A stretch of 64,000 nt of DNA, taken from Heloderma charlesbogerti. Taxonomy: Eukaryota; Chordata; Lepidosauria; Squamata; Helodermatidae. Position numbers and translations under genes: made by a program. This document shows, in pieces, positions 10,204 to 22,567 of this stretch; position 1 is the first letter of the stretch; every line of letters starts with the position of its first letter. Under the pieces are notes generated by a model. It saw only the letters and a program-made list of their open reading frames with translations, searched no databases and had not been told where the DNA came from. The stretch lies in the NCBI GenBank assembly GCA_026122225.1, contig JANEZZ010002665.1, positions 62,001 through 126,000 of the forward strand, read 5' to 3'.

Positions 10204-12523
10204 TGTTGTAGCCCAAACAGCCAAATAGAAACCATGAAATGTATGTAAATCTGTTTTCTCTTCCATAGATTTATCCCAGCAGCAGAACATCTTTTTTTAA
10301 AACAACAACAACAAAGTCTTACTCTATCTACATTCCCAGATGACCACAAAACTTTGCCAGGGCAGTCAGAATTAATTGGTACAGGAACGGTTTTCTTGTG
10401 AGGAGAACACACTGGAGACTTGTGGGAGATGCAGTGGGCAAGCAAACAGTGCTCATCTTTAAAGCGGCATCAGTTTCCCCAAAAGCAAACAGCATGCATT
10501 GGCAGCCTCTGAGTCACAAAAGGCTGCTTCTCCCCTCCGCCCCCCAAGCTGCAAAACTCAAAATTCTGTCTCTTACACACCGCCTGCTAACCTGTTTCTT
10601 TCCAGGCCCCCAAACAAATGTCTTGAGTGTCCTACCTAGTAGCCACTAGTCATCAAAAGCTACATTTTTCCCATTAGTGACCACTGAGGAAACATCTTTC
10701 GCTATTAGCCAAAGACAAACAATAGGAAAAGGCACCTGCTTGTTTTATTTTACATTACATTAAGGGTAGAACCGTACCACCTTCTTAAGGGCATGGTTTG
10801 ACAGTTTTGGAAAACTAATGGAAAGCGTCCAACTCTGCCAGGGAATGGATGTGGGGAGGAAGAGGACTATAAAAACCCCAAATAATGATACTTTATTTGT
10901 GGGGGCACCAAACCCAACAAGCCATGGAAGTGTGCAAAAGGCCTCGTTATGAACATGCCAGGTTTCCTGCCAATGGTTACGATCTCGCTCAATCCACCTC
11001 TGCGTTTCTAACGGTGTAATTAAGGAGGCAGTAAATTTTTACCTAGTATTGCTGGATTAACAAAAGAGAGGCAGGTATCCAAGCAACAGCGGTCTAGTGA
11101 GTGATCACGACACAGCAGCACAGCATAATGCATTTAAAGAAAAAGAAGGTGGGGGGAGATGTCTCCAGAGAGGGGGACCCTTTTGACGGAACTGGATGCC
11201 CAGGGGAACAAGGAGCAGACGGTGCAACCAAGAGCATCTACAGAGCTGCAGGCAACAGATTTGCGGCGTAAAGAGACATCCGACATGGGCAACCGCGCAG
11301 GGGCTAGCCGGGTGGCCACAAACCATATCAAAACGGCCGTCCGGCAAGCAATGGACTGGACACCCATCAAGGATTTCACCACACTGGATCATGAACCTCA
11401 GGTAGCCCTGCAAGCACAGCTCTTAAGGCAGCATATGGCAACTGCATGTAATATTGGTTCACACGCCCCTCACAAGCTGAACATGGGAAATGCATGCTCT
11501 TCATGCATCCTTGTCTACGCCTATTTAAAACAGCAACAGTCCCCCAAAAGCAAAGAGCATGTGCTAGTGATTAGCAGCTCCCGCACTACACAGGCTGCTT
11601 CTTCCACCCAGATGTAAAACTCAGGATTTGACTTCTTGGCTGGCTACATTCCACTTTCATTATTATTTTCGGTAGCAAAGTAGAAAGGTCCCTGCCAGCC
11701 AGGAGTTTGCAAACCAGGATAGGGAGGGAGAAAGAGTGGGGTGGGAGACAGACAGACAGACGGACATGGCCCAACTTCTCTCCAACCTCATCTAAAGCAG
11801 ATTATTATAATTTCAACCTCAGAAGCTTTTGCTGAACCCTGCCTGTCTCCATCATCAGTCACAATCCAGTCTTACGCCAGCACTTCTCAGAATTCTGATG
11901 TGACATGCGGCTGGTTTTCTTTTCCCCAAGGAATTCTTAGTTTTACCCACAAGCAACCAGAGGAGACTACAAAACCAAGGAGAGGAAAGGCAGTCAAGAA
12001 GTCTGGCCGTTTTCTCACTCAAAATCTCACCCCACCCTGCCGCTTTTCTTCCCATAGGAACCAGTATCATTTTCTTGAGGGGGGGACGCAGCTGGAGGGA
12101 GATGTTGAGTGAAACATACAGCCCTGGGGAAAGAGAGTGAAGCATCCACCCCCCCACCCCCCCAAATGCACTGGTTTGCTTTTGTTTAGATTTGTTAAAA
12201 GGTAGAGGAAGATACACATGAGCATGTCTCAGCTTTAGCCTGAGGCACAGTGGGTTTTTGTTTGCTTTTAATTAATTGAATTTGGAGGTTCACTTTATTC
12301 TTACGCACTCCAGGAGTGGATGCTGCCCAATGCGGAAACAAGAGGAAGAATTGCCTGCCCTCAGAACTGCAAATGGGGCAAAACAGGAGAGCACTGACTC
12401 ACACAGAGAAGCGACGGGCAGCCTCCTTGGGCATGCGTTTTGTGGAATTAATCTGCATGCGTGAGTAGTGATTGAGCCAGTCACAACCAGGAACCTGACC
12501 TCCTTTTTGCACCTTATGCAGTA
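10204..12523. other. Unique-looking intronic DNA
   Basis: No repeat family I can name. The 152-codon plus frame at 11159-11617 has no recognisable motif and is interpreted as chance. Confidence 0.45.
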
Positions 12524-12823
12524 CAGCGGGGGTGCTGAAGGTTTTTCAGCCCGAGGGCCGGATTATATTGTGGAGAAGCTCTCGGGGCCACATTCCAGTG
12601 GTGGGCGTGGCTGAAGGCAAACGGGGCAGGGCCAAAAATGCCAGGATATTTGAAGACAAAGCTCTTCCTGCCAGGAACTACGCCTTAGGAGAGGCATTTC
12701 AACCTTTCAGAATGGAGGAAAAAGCGCACAACAGCTGGGAAACCACCAAACAATCGGTGGTTGGGGGAAAGGGGAACAGGGCACAGACATCTTGGCAGCC
12801 CCAGAGGCTCAGAACCCCAGCTG
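12524..12823. mobile_element. hAT-type MITE E
   Basis: Left end CAGCGGGGGTGCTGAAGG; internal CCGAGGGCCGGATTATATTG, GGCATTTCAACCTTTCAGAA and AACCACCAAACAATCGGTGG are shared with copies at 51.4 and 59.6 kb. The right end near 12823 is approximate. Confidence 0.75.
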
Positions 12824-13629
12824 TAAAGCACTATGTACATAGATGGCACTGGATGAACGCTGTCTCGTCAGAGACATAGGCATGGGGATGCAGGGGAAAC
12901 GGCGGCTCACGCAGTGGATTAGCAAAACTGGCTGGAGTTCCAGCAAAGGAGCTACCAGACAGAGTTGCAACTGTTAGGTCTCCACCATCGAAATCCTCCT
13001 CCACGTGTACGCAGCGGTACTTCCTTGAGTGTTCGCAGGACTGCGCAGGCGCCATCCCCATACCCTTACAAGGCAGGTACGTATTACCCCCATGCGGCAG
13101 GGCCGAGGCTCAGTGAGGAAGAGGGACTCGCTTGCGAAGCAAACGGTCCTCACCGCAACTCGTGGAACTTGCTGCCACGTGGCACAGGCCACTGGTTTAA
13201 ACGGTGCTGAAAGGCTGTGCTACAGAGCGGATCATGGAGGCAAGATTTCTCCCCAACAGCTCTCCCTCTAAGAGCGAGCTGGGGTGTTTGAGTGCTGACA
13301 AAAAAGGATCCAAAATGGACGGGCTGAGAAACGAGAGGGAGACCATATATATTTATATATCAAGATGCTCTGGAGAGCCCCAGGGTTTTCAGGAGTAAAG
13401 AAATGTTTTAAACACCATCAAAGGGTAATATGCCCTCAAAGCAGCCCACTGTGGACTGAGTGTGCTCAGTAGGCACGGAATATTTATTCTCATAAATGGA
13501 GAGGGGGGAGAACAGAAAATAGAGGGGTAGAGGAAGTGGAATGCACAGGAGGACAGTACAGCAGGAACACTACTGCCAAGAGGTGAGGATAGACGGCAAT
13601 GTTTTGTGACTTGTCTTCATTGCTTAAAC
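12824..13629. other. Unique-looking intronic DNA
   Basis: No supported feature apart from a short (TA)-rich run near 13347. Confidence 0.45.
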
Positions 13630-13735
13630 CCAACCTCCCCTCCAGACACGTTGGACTTCAGCACCCATCAACATGGCCAACAGTCAGGCACACTGGGAGT
13701 TGTAGTCCAAAACATCTCAACTCTAGGACTCTGTC
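13630..13735. mobile_element. hAT-type MITE A, diverged
   Basis: CCTCCAGACACGTTGGACTT left arm; CTGGGAGTTGTAGTCCAAAA right arm. Confidence 0.65.
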
Positions 13736-13780
13736 AGATGCACTGGCCCCCTTAACCCTTTCTGAAACCCCGCTGGGGAA

Positions 13781-13836
13781 GTGGGGCAGCGAGTGGGGCA
13801 GCGAGTGGGACAGCGAGTGGGGCAGCGAGTGGGGCA
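13781..13836 (+). repeat. 12-bp minisatellite, 4.7 copies
   Basis: Unit GTGGGGCAGCGA; the third copy has one change (GTGGGACAGCGA). Confidence 0.95.
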
Positions 13837-14425
13837 TAACCCCCTCCTCTAATCCCACCGGCCCTATGCCATCTGTTCTTCTTCCCCCTCCCCTACGCCA
13901 ACACCCGCACACCCACCCTGCCAGGCCAGCCTCCAAAGCCCCAGATCCACAGGGCCCTCGCATCGCCTTAGTAACAGATCTGCAGAGTCCTCTCAACAAT
14001 CCCGTAATCTACATGGGATTTGGGTTCTTTGGAAGCGAGGAAGCACGTGTGATGACATCCAAGGGGATGAGAGCACACGTGGGGGGGGGGTGACAGGACA
14101 ATGCCCACTGTAACCAGATGTCCTCATTATGTCCTCATCATATCAGCAAGCAGCCGCCATCGGGCCCTCAGCCTGGCCAACCCAGGAGAGACTCAGAGTG
14201 CATGGGACACGGACTTATTTTTAAAAAGCATGAGCCTTTTTTTCCTAAAGGCCAGCTTTTTCTAGTTTATTTCCTCACCTGTCTCCTCCCCGTTTTTGCG
14301 TGTGTGTGTTTTAAAGCTTGGCATTCTGCCTCTTCTTTTCACATTTCCTTCTTCCTCCTAGGTCAGATCCATGTCGTTTTAATTATTCCGAACATGTTTA
14401 CCCTACCTTTCCACTGAGCACAGCC
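13837..14425. other. Unique-looking intronic DNA
   Basis: Pyrimidine-rich with a G-run near 14083. No exon or RNA gene seen. Confidence 0.4.
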
Positions 14426-14429
14426 AAAG

Positions 14430-14700
14430 GTGGCTAATGGCAAACAAAAAGAACATAAGAACAAATAACCAACAAAACCCTAAAATGCAGCAGTTTTCTT
14501 ACAAAGGAATATTACAAATTGCAGCAGAGAGCATTGACCCAACTTATCAACTTATACTGTTCTAGTATATGGTTTTAGTGTTTTTATAAATATTCTATAT
14601 AAACGTTTTTGTATTTAATATGATGTACTTTAATGTATTTTAATCTTTCCTTTTAAGCCTCTTAAAGATTTTTTAAAAATATGGTAAGCAGCATATAACT
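14430..14700. mobile_element. Degraded L2-like tail sequence
   Basis: GAGCACAGCCAAAGGTGGCT and an A/T-rich TTTTAATGTATTTT-type run ending GTAAGCAGCATATAACTC resemble LINE tails. Low certainty. Confidence 0.4.
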
Positions 14701-15049
14701 CTATGACATCACCATCATCTTCGTAAAGAACAACGCTAAAACAGCTGAGAGAAAGAGTGGGAACAAGAAACTGGTTATCACCCCAGTGGATCCAAAGCCT
14801 GAAAGAAAAGTCTTGACACAGCGTCCACAGGCTATCAGATGAGTGTCCCTAGAGAGGGAGTGTGAGAAGCCCAGAGGCCACCAACAACAAGGCCCGACTT
14901 CTAGGTTAAGAGAGCAGGTCAAAGGATTTAAGGCAAGAATGGCCCAGTTGGAGAAGAGCAAGCACTCCATGCAGACCAGGATCTGGCGGGCACCCTTAGG
15001 TAGGCTGCCCCCAGCCATGTAGCTATCAGGTCTCACTACCCTTCAAAGA

Positions 15050-15520
15050 ATTTGCTGCATCCTTTTGAATTATCCAAGTTATCTGAAAGTCTGTATTCTC
15101 CCCTGTGAGCCTGTCCATGCCCTGAGATCTTCTTGCGGTCCCGGCACCATCGCAGGCTCGCCTGGTGGGAATGTGGGAGAGGGCCTTCTCAGTGGCTACC
15201 CCAAGGCTCTGGAACTCCCTTCCCAGGGAGGCAAGAGCAGCACCCTCCTTGTATGTTTTCGCAGGCAGGCAAAAACTTTTTTGTTCCAGCAGGCCTTTGG
15301 GGATAGATGGTCTGGACCTGTGAGCGTATAATGGATTGGTACTGTTGTTTATATTGTCAGTGTGTATTTTTTAAATTCTGATATTTTATACAATTTTAAT
15401 ATTATTGATGATTTAAATTGTATATTTCTATTTATAAATTTTAACAGTACAAGTTTTTAATGCTGTAAAGCTGCCTTGAGTCCCAGTATTGGGAAAAAGG
15501 CGGGATATAAATAAATATAA
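15050..15520 (+). mobile_element. L2-like LINE 3' end
   Basis: GGGAGAGGGCCTTCTCAGTG and GCTCTGGAACTCCCTTCCCA (LWNSLP) followed by GTGAGCGTATAATGGATTGG and a CGGGATATAAATAAATATAA tail. Confidence 0.8.
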
Positions 15521-15999
15521 TAACGACAACAACCAATTACAGCAAGTTCTTTGAAGCGCTGTTAGCCCTGATGACTAACTGGCTATGTCTTGCTGGCAGT
15601 GAATCGCGAGAAGACGTCCTTCCTTTCTTCGACTAAATGGAGCTTCCAAAGCAGGTTTATGGGTGTCGAGCCGTGGAGGAAGGAAACAAACGGATTCAGA
15701 CTCTCCCCTGAACTAGAAGGCCGCCAAAACCCCACTTGTAAAAATCCGAAGGCAACCTGGATTGGGTTTCTCTGCAGCCAAGCCTTTAATCAGCCTCTGG
15801 CTCCTTAAACCTTTCCAAACGCTTTCACTTTCTCCGTGCGGCTTATCCACTTAAAGCCCTCCTTAGCACCGCACAGGCCCAGGAGAACGCGCCCACGCAG
15901 GCTCCGATGCACAGGCTCGGCAAGAGGGAGGCAGGTGACAGATCCTGTACGTGGCTGAAGTAAGAGAGCCATGGCCCAGCTTCTGGGGGCTTCTGAGAG
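15521..15999. other. Unique-looking intronic DNA
   Basis: Nothing supported. Confidence 0.4.
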
Positions 16000-16017
16000 A
16001 GTTGTGGGATGCCTCGA

Positions 16018-16205
16018 GCGTAGGAAGTTGCCTTATTCCGAGTCCAACCGTGGCTCCTTCTAGCTCAGCGTGGCCTCCTCTGCCTGGCAGTGGTTCTCCG
16101 GGGTTCCAGACCTACTTGGAGATGCTGGGGATCGAACCTGGAACCCTCTGTGTGCAATGCAGGTGCTCCATCGCTACTGAGCTACGGGCTTTCCCCTTAA
16201 TTTGG
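16018..16205 (-). mobile_element. tRNA-derived SINE
   Basis: Reversed: GGATCGAACCTGGAACCCTC contains the B box complement; CACTGCC and GAGATGCTGGGGATCGAAC match the other units. Confidence 0.75.
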
Positions 16206-16304
16206 AAAGGGAACAGCGATGCTGTCGGATTGCCACCCTCCAGGACCAGACCTGCATCTAGCCTGCAAAAAGCTTCTGCTGCAATAGACCGATTAAGACT
16301 TTTA

Positions 16305-16437
16305 GGGTGCAATCTTATGCACGTTTGGACAGAAAAAAGTCCTACAGCTCCCAGCATTCCCCAGCCAGCATGGCTGGCTGGGGAATGCTGAGAGCTGTAG
16401 GACTTTTTTCTGTCCAAACGTGCATAAGATTGTGCCC
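16305..16437. mobile_element. Palindrome B, near-perfect copy
   Basis: 133 bp fold-back: GGGTGCAATCTTATGCACGT on the left, ACGTGCATAAGATTGTGCCC on the right, centre CCAGCATGGCTGG. Only about three mismatches in 66-67-nt arms, so recent or constrained. Flanks TTA and TAA. Confidence 0.9.
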
Positions 16438-16439
16438 TA

Positions 16440-16512
16440 AGTCAGCCTTCCCCACATCTGGTGCCCCGAGATGTGTTGGAATACATCTCCCAACGGCTAG
16501 TCATGTTCCAGG
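16440..16512. mobile_element. hAT-type MITE A, left arm
   Basis: GTCAGCCTTCCCCACATCTG and GAGATGTGTTGGAATACATC, directly next to palindrome B. Confidence 0.65.
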
Positions 16513-17539
16513 CTTAGGTGAACCAGACCTGTTATACAGACCGACACCCAATTATACAGGAGACGGGAGTGCTCCCAATTATGAGCTGTTTTGGAACGCT
16601 GTTACCTCTCTGCTGGAGCAGCCAAAGTCATGGAGGGTTTGGGATCTCAACCATTTGCAAGCGGGTAATCTCCACAGCGCATCCTTTTGGAAATGGGAAA
16701 GTGAAGGCGTGCTCTCAAAGGAGCGACAGGAGTTGGGAATGGAACCTCCCTGTTCCAGTGCAGTCTACCTCAGGTGCTGGTGGCAGGAAACTGAGGAGGG
16801 CTGCTGCATCCATTGCCCTGCTTTGTGAGCTTCCCAGAGGCTTCTGGTGGGCCACTGTGGAAAGGAGGAAGCCGGACCCAATGCAGTTTCATCTGATCCA
16901 GCAATCAACGGCATTGTGCCTGCGTTTCTGCTGTTACTGCATAAAAGCAGAAAACGATTCAAGTCTTTGTTTCACAGAGAAGACACAGGAGGAAGTGAGA
17001 AGAAAAAGATACAGGCCATGCAAAACACCTGCCCGACGCTCAAGATGCACTTAGAATGCAGCCAAAAAAACCCTTTCAACTGTGGCTCAGGGAGTAATGA
17101 CTGAAACAGCTGAAGGAAGTGACTTTAAAAACAGAAACGAAACAAAGCAGCAGACAGAGCACACGGGCAGCTGCACAGTGCATTGTTTACGATCCCTTTT
17201 TGCAGGCATCCACAAGAGGTATTCATCCCCCCCAATCCCCCCCAAAAGTCCTAGTAGCTGCGGCTTCCAGCAGAAAGGCAAGAGGGGCTGCTGGGCTGCA
17301 AAGAGAGACCGTCGGAGCCAAGCAAGACACAAAAGTCACCCACGCCCAGAGGAGGAAATGCGTACTCTCGTTTCTCTGGCCCACAGTGGCCACGGTTTGC
17401 CCCTGCGTGTGAACCTGCCAAGAGAGGCAGCGAGACAGACATGGTTGCCCTCCTTTGACGTTCAAGGGTGGCCAAGAAGGGCCTGGGAAGATATTAGACA
17501 AGGTATTAAAACAACTATCTGCCCAGACCATTTCTGGGT
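16513..17539. other. Unique-looking intronic DNA
   Basis: Possible short CR1 scrap near 16825-16880 (TGGTGGGCCACTGTGG). Open frames here overlap on both strands with no recognised family. Confidence 0.4.
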
Positions 17540-17905
17540 ACAATTTAGAAACCCCCAGTCCCTGCCTTTAAAGCCCCAAATGACTCAGGGCATGGATACC
17601 TGAAGGACCACCTTTGCCGACATGAACCTTACATGGAGAGACGGGTGCCAGGGGAGAGGGCCTTCTCAGGGGTGGCGCCCCACTTACAGAATTCACTCCC
17701 CAGGAAGACTTACCTGGCACCTACTCCGGCATTCCCTAGCACCAGGCCAAGATCTTTCCCTACCTGCACGCCAAGGCTTTTAAAAAGATTTTTTTTATTA
17801 ATTCTTAGCCTTGCTTGCTTTTTATGCCACTTTTGCCTTCTCTCAATTTTGTTGTTCTCTTATTGATTTTACTTTGTAGATGTATGCCACTCTGGAACAA
17901 CAACA
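17540..17905 (+). mobile_element. L2-like LINE 3' end
   Basis: GGGAGAGGGCCTTCTCAGGG and CCCACTTACAGAATTCACTC, A/T-rich tail, then (CAA)n at 17900. Confidence 0.75.
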
Positions 17906-18060
17906 ACAACAAAATATTTATGAAAAATATTTATATACTGCTTCTCATCTGATACAAATCCTGATGGGTTTACAAAAGAATATAAAAACAAACAAAAACC
18001 ACACACACTCAAATATTTATACTGTAGGGCTACTTAACAAAACTGAAACCAAGCAGGAGG
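17906..18060 (-). mobile_element. Degraded LINE tail
   Basis: AAAATATTTATATACTGCTT and GGTTTACAAAAGAATATAAA look like a reversed L2-type tail. Confidence 0.45.
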
Positions 18061-18790
18061 AAATTAAAAGCGGGGCCTTTTATTTTTTATTTTGAATCCT
18101 CTTCTGCTGCTCAGAAGAGCTGAAATTCACTTTGCAAGTCTACCACAGTGACAGCTTCCTCCCTAGATTAGATTTCAGTTTTCTCTTACAGAGGTCAGGA
18201 ATCATCCTGTGGCCAAGGAAGAGGAGGCGGGGAGAAAGCTGCTCTCATGCCCCCTGCGTGGGAGCAACAGTCACAAAAAACATTTACAAGTTGCGCTGTT
18301 AAGATAATCGCTACAGTCCGAGGAAACCACCCACATCTTTTGGTATCTTTTTAATTTATAGGAGTCTGTGAGCCTCAGCCCCTGCACATGCACACACACA
18401 AACACATACCTTCCCATTGGTGGAGCTACTGTGATGTCATGGAATGTTTACAAAGGTTTTGAGTCGCTCAGGGGTGAAAAAATAATAGCATCAGCTGCAG
18501 GATGTTTGAACAGTATAGTGAACTCATTGCCACAGGGCCTAAACGCAATGGACAGGTAAGAAAGTTCAAGACTCGAGGGACCTACAACTACAATGTAGAG
18601 CCATCTCTCCTGGCACAATCCTGTCCATGCTCTCAGATGAGCCAGGAAGGGTCTTCTGCATGCCCCACCTGTGTCTCAGTACATTTGGGGTGCACTGGGG
18701 GGCGTTCTCTGTGGCAGGGCCCAGCTGGTGGGACTCCCTGGCCCAGGAGACCCAGAAAGCTCCCTCTTTTGTTATCGTGTCCCTCCCTTC
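18061..18790. other. Unique-looking intronic DNA
   Basis: No supported feature. Confidence 0.4.
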
Positions 18791-18792
18791 CA

Positions 18793-19012
18793 TATGAACA
18801 GAAGAAGACCCATGCTGGATCAGACCAAGGGCCTATACCGCAGCGGCCTGTGGGAAGCCCCCAAGGAGGACGTGGGCGTAAGAGCAGCCTCCAGCTCGTG
18901 CTCCCCAGCTACCAATATATACAGAGGCATCCTGCCTCTAATCCTGGAGGAAATATAGAGCCAACAGGACTAGGAGTCACGGATCACCTTCTCCTCCATG
19001 GATTTCCAATGT
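18793..19012 (-). mobile_element. CR1 LINE 3' UTR fragment
   Basis: CATGCTGGATCAGACCAAGG and GAGCCAACAGGACTAGGAGT, reversed CR1 3' UTR as at 1.7-2.0 kb. Confidence 0.8.
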
Positions 19013-19340
19013 TCAGAGGTGAGTGTCCTCAAGTACATGGCCACACAGCACCATCCATAGACAAGATGGAGGTCTAGAGAGGCTTGGGGGAAGTCCAACA
19101 ATTCCAGAAGTACAACACATCTTTAGGAAGAAAACCCTATGTCGAGGAGGGAGGATCTGCAAAACAGCCCCATGAGAACTGAGCATCCTCCATGACTACA
19201 GGATGTTGGCTGAACGTCTGGGGAAGAGAAGGAATGAATGGAGTCTCCTCTAAAAGGGCATGACTAGCTGGCGGGAACCCTGAACAGGAGCACAGCGCAT
19301 GGTAACAACTGGCTGCGGCACATGCGTGTCTGTGTGCATG
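19013..19340. other. Unique-looking intronic DNA
   Basis: Nothing recognised. Confidence 0.4.
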
Positions 19341-22139
19341 TGTTGTTGTTGTTCAGTCGTGTCCGACTCTTCGTGACCCCATGGACCATAGCACGCCAGG
19401 CCTTCCTGTCCTGCGCTCTCTCCCGGAGCGTGCTCAGTTCCGTATTCATTGCATCGGTGATGCTATCTAGCCATCTCATCCTCTGCCGTCCCCTTCTCCT
19501 TTTGCCTTCAGTCTTTCCCAGCATCAGGGTCTTTTCCAGAGAGTTTTCTCTTCGCATTAGGTGGCCAAAATATTGGAGCTTCAGCTTCAGTATCTGTCCT
19601 TCCAATGAGCACTCAGGGTTGATTTCCTTGAGGATGGACTGATTTGACCTCCTTGCAGTCCAGGGGACTCGTAAGAGTCTTCTCCAGCACCACAGTTCGA
19701 AAGCATCAATTCTTCAGCGCTCAGCCTTCCTTATAGTCCAGCTCTCACAGCCATACATTACTACTGGGAAAACCATAGCTTTGATTAGAAGGACCTTTGT
19801 CGGCAAGGTGATGTCTCTGCTTCTTACTATGCTGTCTAGGTTTGCCATAGCTTTCCTCCTAAGGAGCACGCGTCTTTTAATTTCATGGCTACAGTCACCG
19901 TCTGCGGTGATCTTGGAGCCCAAGAAAGTAAAATCTGTCACTGCTTCCATTTCTTCCCCTTCTATATGCCAGGAGGTGATAGGGCCAGATGCCATGATCT
20001 TAGTTTTTTTAATGTTGAGTTTCAAATCAGCTTTTGCACTCTCCTCTTTCACCCTCAACAAGAGGCTCTTTAGATCCTCTTCGCTTTCTGCCATTAGGGT
20101 GGTATCGTCTGCATATCGGAGGTTGTTGATAATTCTCCCAGCAATCTTAATTCCGACCTCTGATTCATCCAACCCGGCATTTCTCATGATGTACTCTGCA
20201 TATAAGTTAAATAAGCAGGGTGACAATATGCAGCCTTGTCGTACTCCTTTCCCAATTTTGAACCACTCGGTTGTTCCATGTCTGGTTCTTACTGTTGCTT
20301 CTTGACCCTCGTACAGGTTTCTCAGGAGACAGGTAAGGTGGTCTGGTACTCCCATCACTTTCAGAATTTGCCACAGTTTGTTGTGATCCACACAATCAAA
20401 GGCTTTAGCGTAGTCAATGAAGCAGAAATAGACGTTTTTCTGGAATTCTCTTGCTTTCTCCATGATGCAGCGAATGTTGGCGATTTGATCTCTAGTTCCT
20501 CTGCCTCTTCGAAACCCAGCTTGTACTTCCGGTAGTTCTCGGTTCGCATACTGCTGAAGCCTAGCTTGTAGGATTTTGAGCATCACCTTGATGGCATGTG
20601 AAATGAGCGCAATTGTGCGGTAGTTTGAACACTCTTTGGCGTTGCCCTTCTTTGGAATTGGAATGTAAACTGACCTTTTCCAGTCTTGCGGCCATTGTTG
20701 AGTGTTCCAAATTTGTTGGCATATTGAATGCAGCACTTTAACAGCATCATCTTTTAGGATTTTAAATAGCTCAGCTGGAATACTGTCATCTTCGCTAGCT
20801 TTGTTGTTACTAATGCTTCCTAAGGCCCACTTGACTTCACTCTCGAGGATGTCCGGCTCAAGTTCAGTGACTGCACTATCATGGATATCAGGGACATTCA
20901 GATCTTTCCTGTATAGTTCTTCTGTGTATTCTTGCCACCTCTTCTTAATCTCATCTGCTTCTGTTAGGTCCCTGCCTTCTTTGTCCTTTATCATGCCCAT
21001 CTTTGCACAAAACGTTCCCTTGAGATCTCCAATTTTCTTGAAGAGATCTCTAGTCTTTCCCATTCTGTTGTTTTCCTCGATTTCTTTGCATTGTTCATTT
21101 AAGAAGGCCTTCTTGTCTCTCCTTGCTATTCTCTGGAACTCTGCATTCAGTTGGATATATCTTCCCCTTTCTCCCTTGCTTTTCGCTTCCCTTCTTTCCT
21201 CAGCTACTTGTAAAGCCTCATCAGACAGCCACTTGGCTTTCTTGCATTTCTTTTTCTTTGGGATGGATTGAGTTGCTGCCTCCTGAACAATGTTACGGAC
21301 CTCCGTCCATAGTTCCTCAGGCACTCTGTCTGTCAGGTCTAATCCCTGAAATCTATTCCTCACCTCCACTGTATATTCATAAGGGATATGATTTAGGTCA
21401 TACCTGAATGGTTTAGTGGTTTTCCCTATGTTCTTCAATTTAAGCTGAAATTTTGCAACAAGAAGCTCATGATCTGAGCCACAGTCAGCTCCAGGTCTTG
21501 TTTTTACTGACTGTATGGAGCTTCTCCATCTTTGGCTGCAAAGGACATAATCCATCTGATTTCGATATTGACCATCTGGTGATGTCCATGTGTAGAGTCG
21601 TCTCTTGTGCTGTTGGAAAAGAGTGTTTGCTATGATCAGCGTGTTCTCTTGGCAAAACTCTATTAGCCTTTGTCCTGCTTCCTTTTGTACACCAAGGCCA
21701 TGCTTGCCTGTTATCCCGGTGATTTCTTGACTTCCTACTTTAGCATTCCAATCCCCTATGATGAAGAGGACATCTTTTTTGGTGTTAGTTCTAGAAGGTG
21801 TTGTAGGTCTTCATAGAACCGATCAACCTCAGCTTCTTCGGCCTCAGTGGTTGGGGCATAGACTTGAATTACTGTGATGTTGAATGGTTTGCCTTGGATT
21901 CGTACTGAGATCATTCTATCGTTTTTGAGATTGTACCCCAGTACTGCTTTTCCCACCCTTTTGTTGACTATGAGTGCTACTCCATTTCTTCTAAGGGATT
22001 CTTGCCCACAGTAGTAGATATGATGGTCACCTGAATTAAATTCGCCCATGCCTGTCCATTTTAGTTCGCTGATTCCCAAGATGTTGATGTTCAATCTTGC
22101 CATCTCATGTTTGACCACCTCCAGCTTACCTTGATTCAT
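19341..22139 (-). pseudogene. BovB ORF2: APE endonuclease-reverse transcriptase, two lesions
   Basis: Makes the protein that nicks target DNA and reverse transcribes the element RNA. The N-terminal part (22139-21756) is the APE-type endonuclease. It breaks at a frameshift in the T6/A6 run at 21775-21780. The main frame (21555-19717, 613 codons) has the endonuclease end motif GSDHELL, RT block FIDYAKAFDCVDH, GVRQGCILSPCLFNLYAEYI and catalytic YADD. A TGA at 19716-19714 interrupts it, then the same frame continues through the C-terminal domain (LKLQYFGHLMRRENSLEKTL) to the tail. With only two obvious lesions the copy looks young. The protein cannot be made as one chain. Confidence 0.93.
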
Positions 22140-22545
22140 TGATCTGACATTCCAGGTTCCTAAACAATATCATTCTTTACAGCATCGGATTTTCTTTTCA
22201 CCACCAGACACATCCACAGCTGAGTGTCCTTTCGGCTTTGGCCCAGCCACTTCATTCTTTCTGGCGTTACTTGGAAATACCCTCTGCTCTTCCCCAGTAG
22301 TATATTGGACACCTTCCGACCTGAGGGGCTCATCTTCCAGCATCTTTTAGCCTTGTGATACGTTCCATGGGGTTTTCTTGGCAAGAATACTGGAGTGGGT
22401 TGCCATTTCCTTCTCCAGTGGACCACATTTTGTCAGAACTCTCTGCCATGACCTGTCCGTCTTGGATGGCCCTGCACGGCATAGCTTATGGCTTCACTGA
22501 GTTACGCAAGCCCCTTCGCCACAACAAGGCAGTGATCCATGAAGG
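19341..22545 (-). mobile_element. BovB (RTE clade) LINE, nearly full length
   Basis: About 3.2 kb, close to the full size of BovB. The minus strand reads 5' segment, endonuclease, reverse transcriptase, C-terminal domain and a short (CAA)n tail at 19341. It lies in the same orientation as SSH2 transcription. The protein is very close to BovB of ruminants and squamates. The 5' limit near 22545 is approximate. Confidence 0.95.
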
Positions 22546-22567
22546 GGGTGTGCATGTGTGCTCACGT

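Noticed and set aside
13599..14093. Protein with SEWGSEWD repeats
   Set aside because: Translation of the 12-bp minisatellite with no supporting gene structure.
19781..21407. Plus-strand open frames of 174 and 189 codons
   Set aside because: Antisense shadows of the BovB reverse transcriptase frame.
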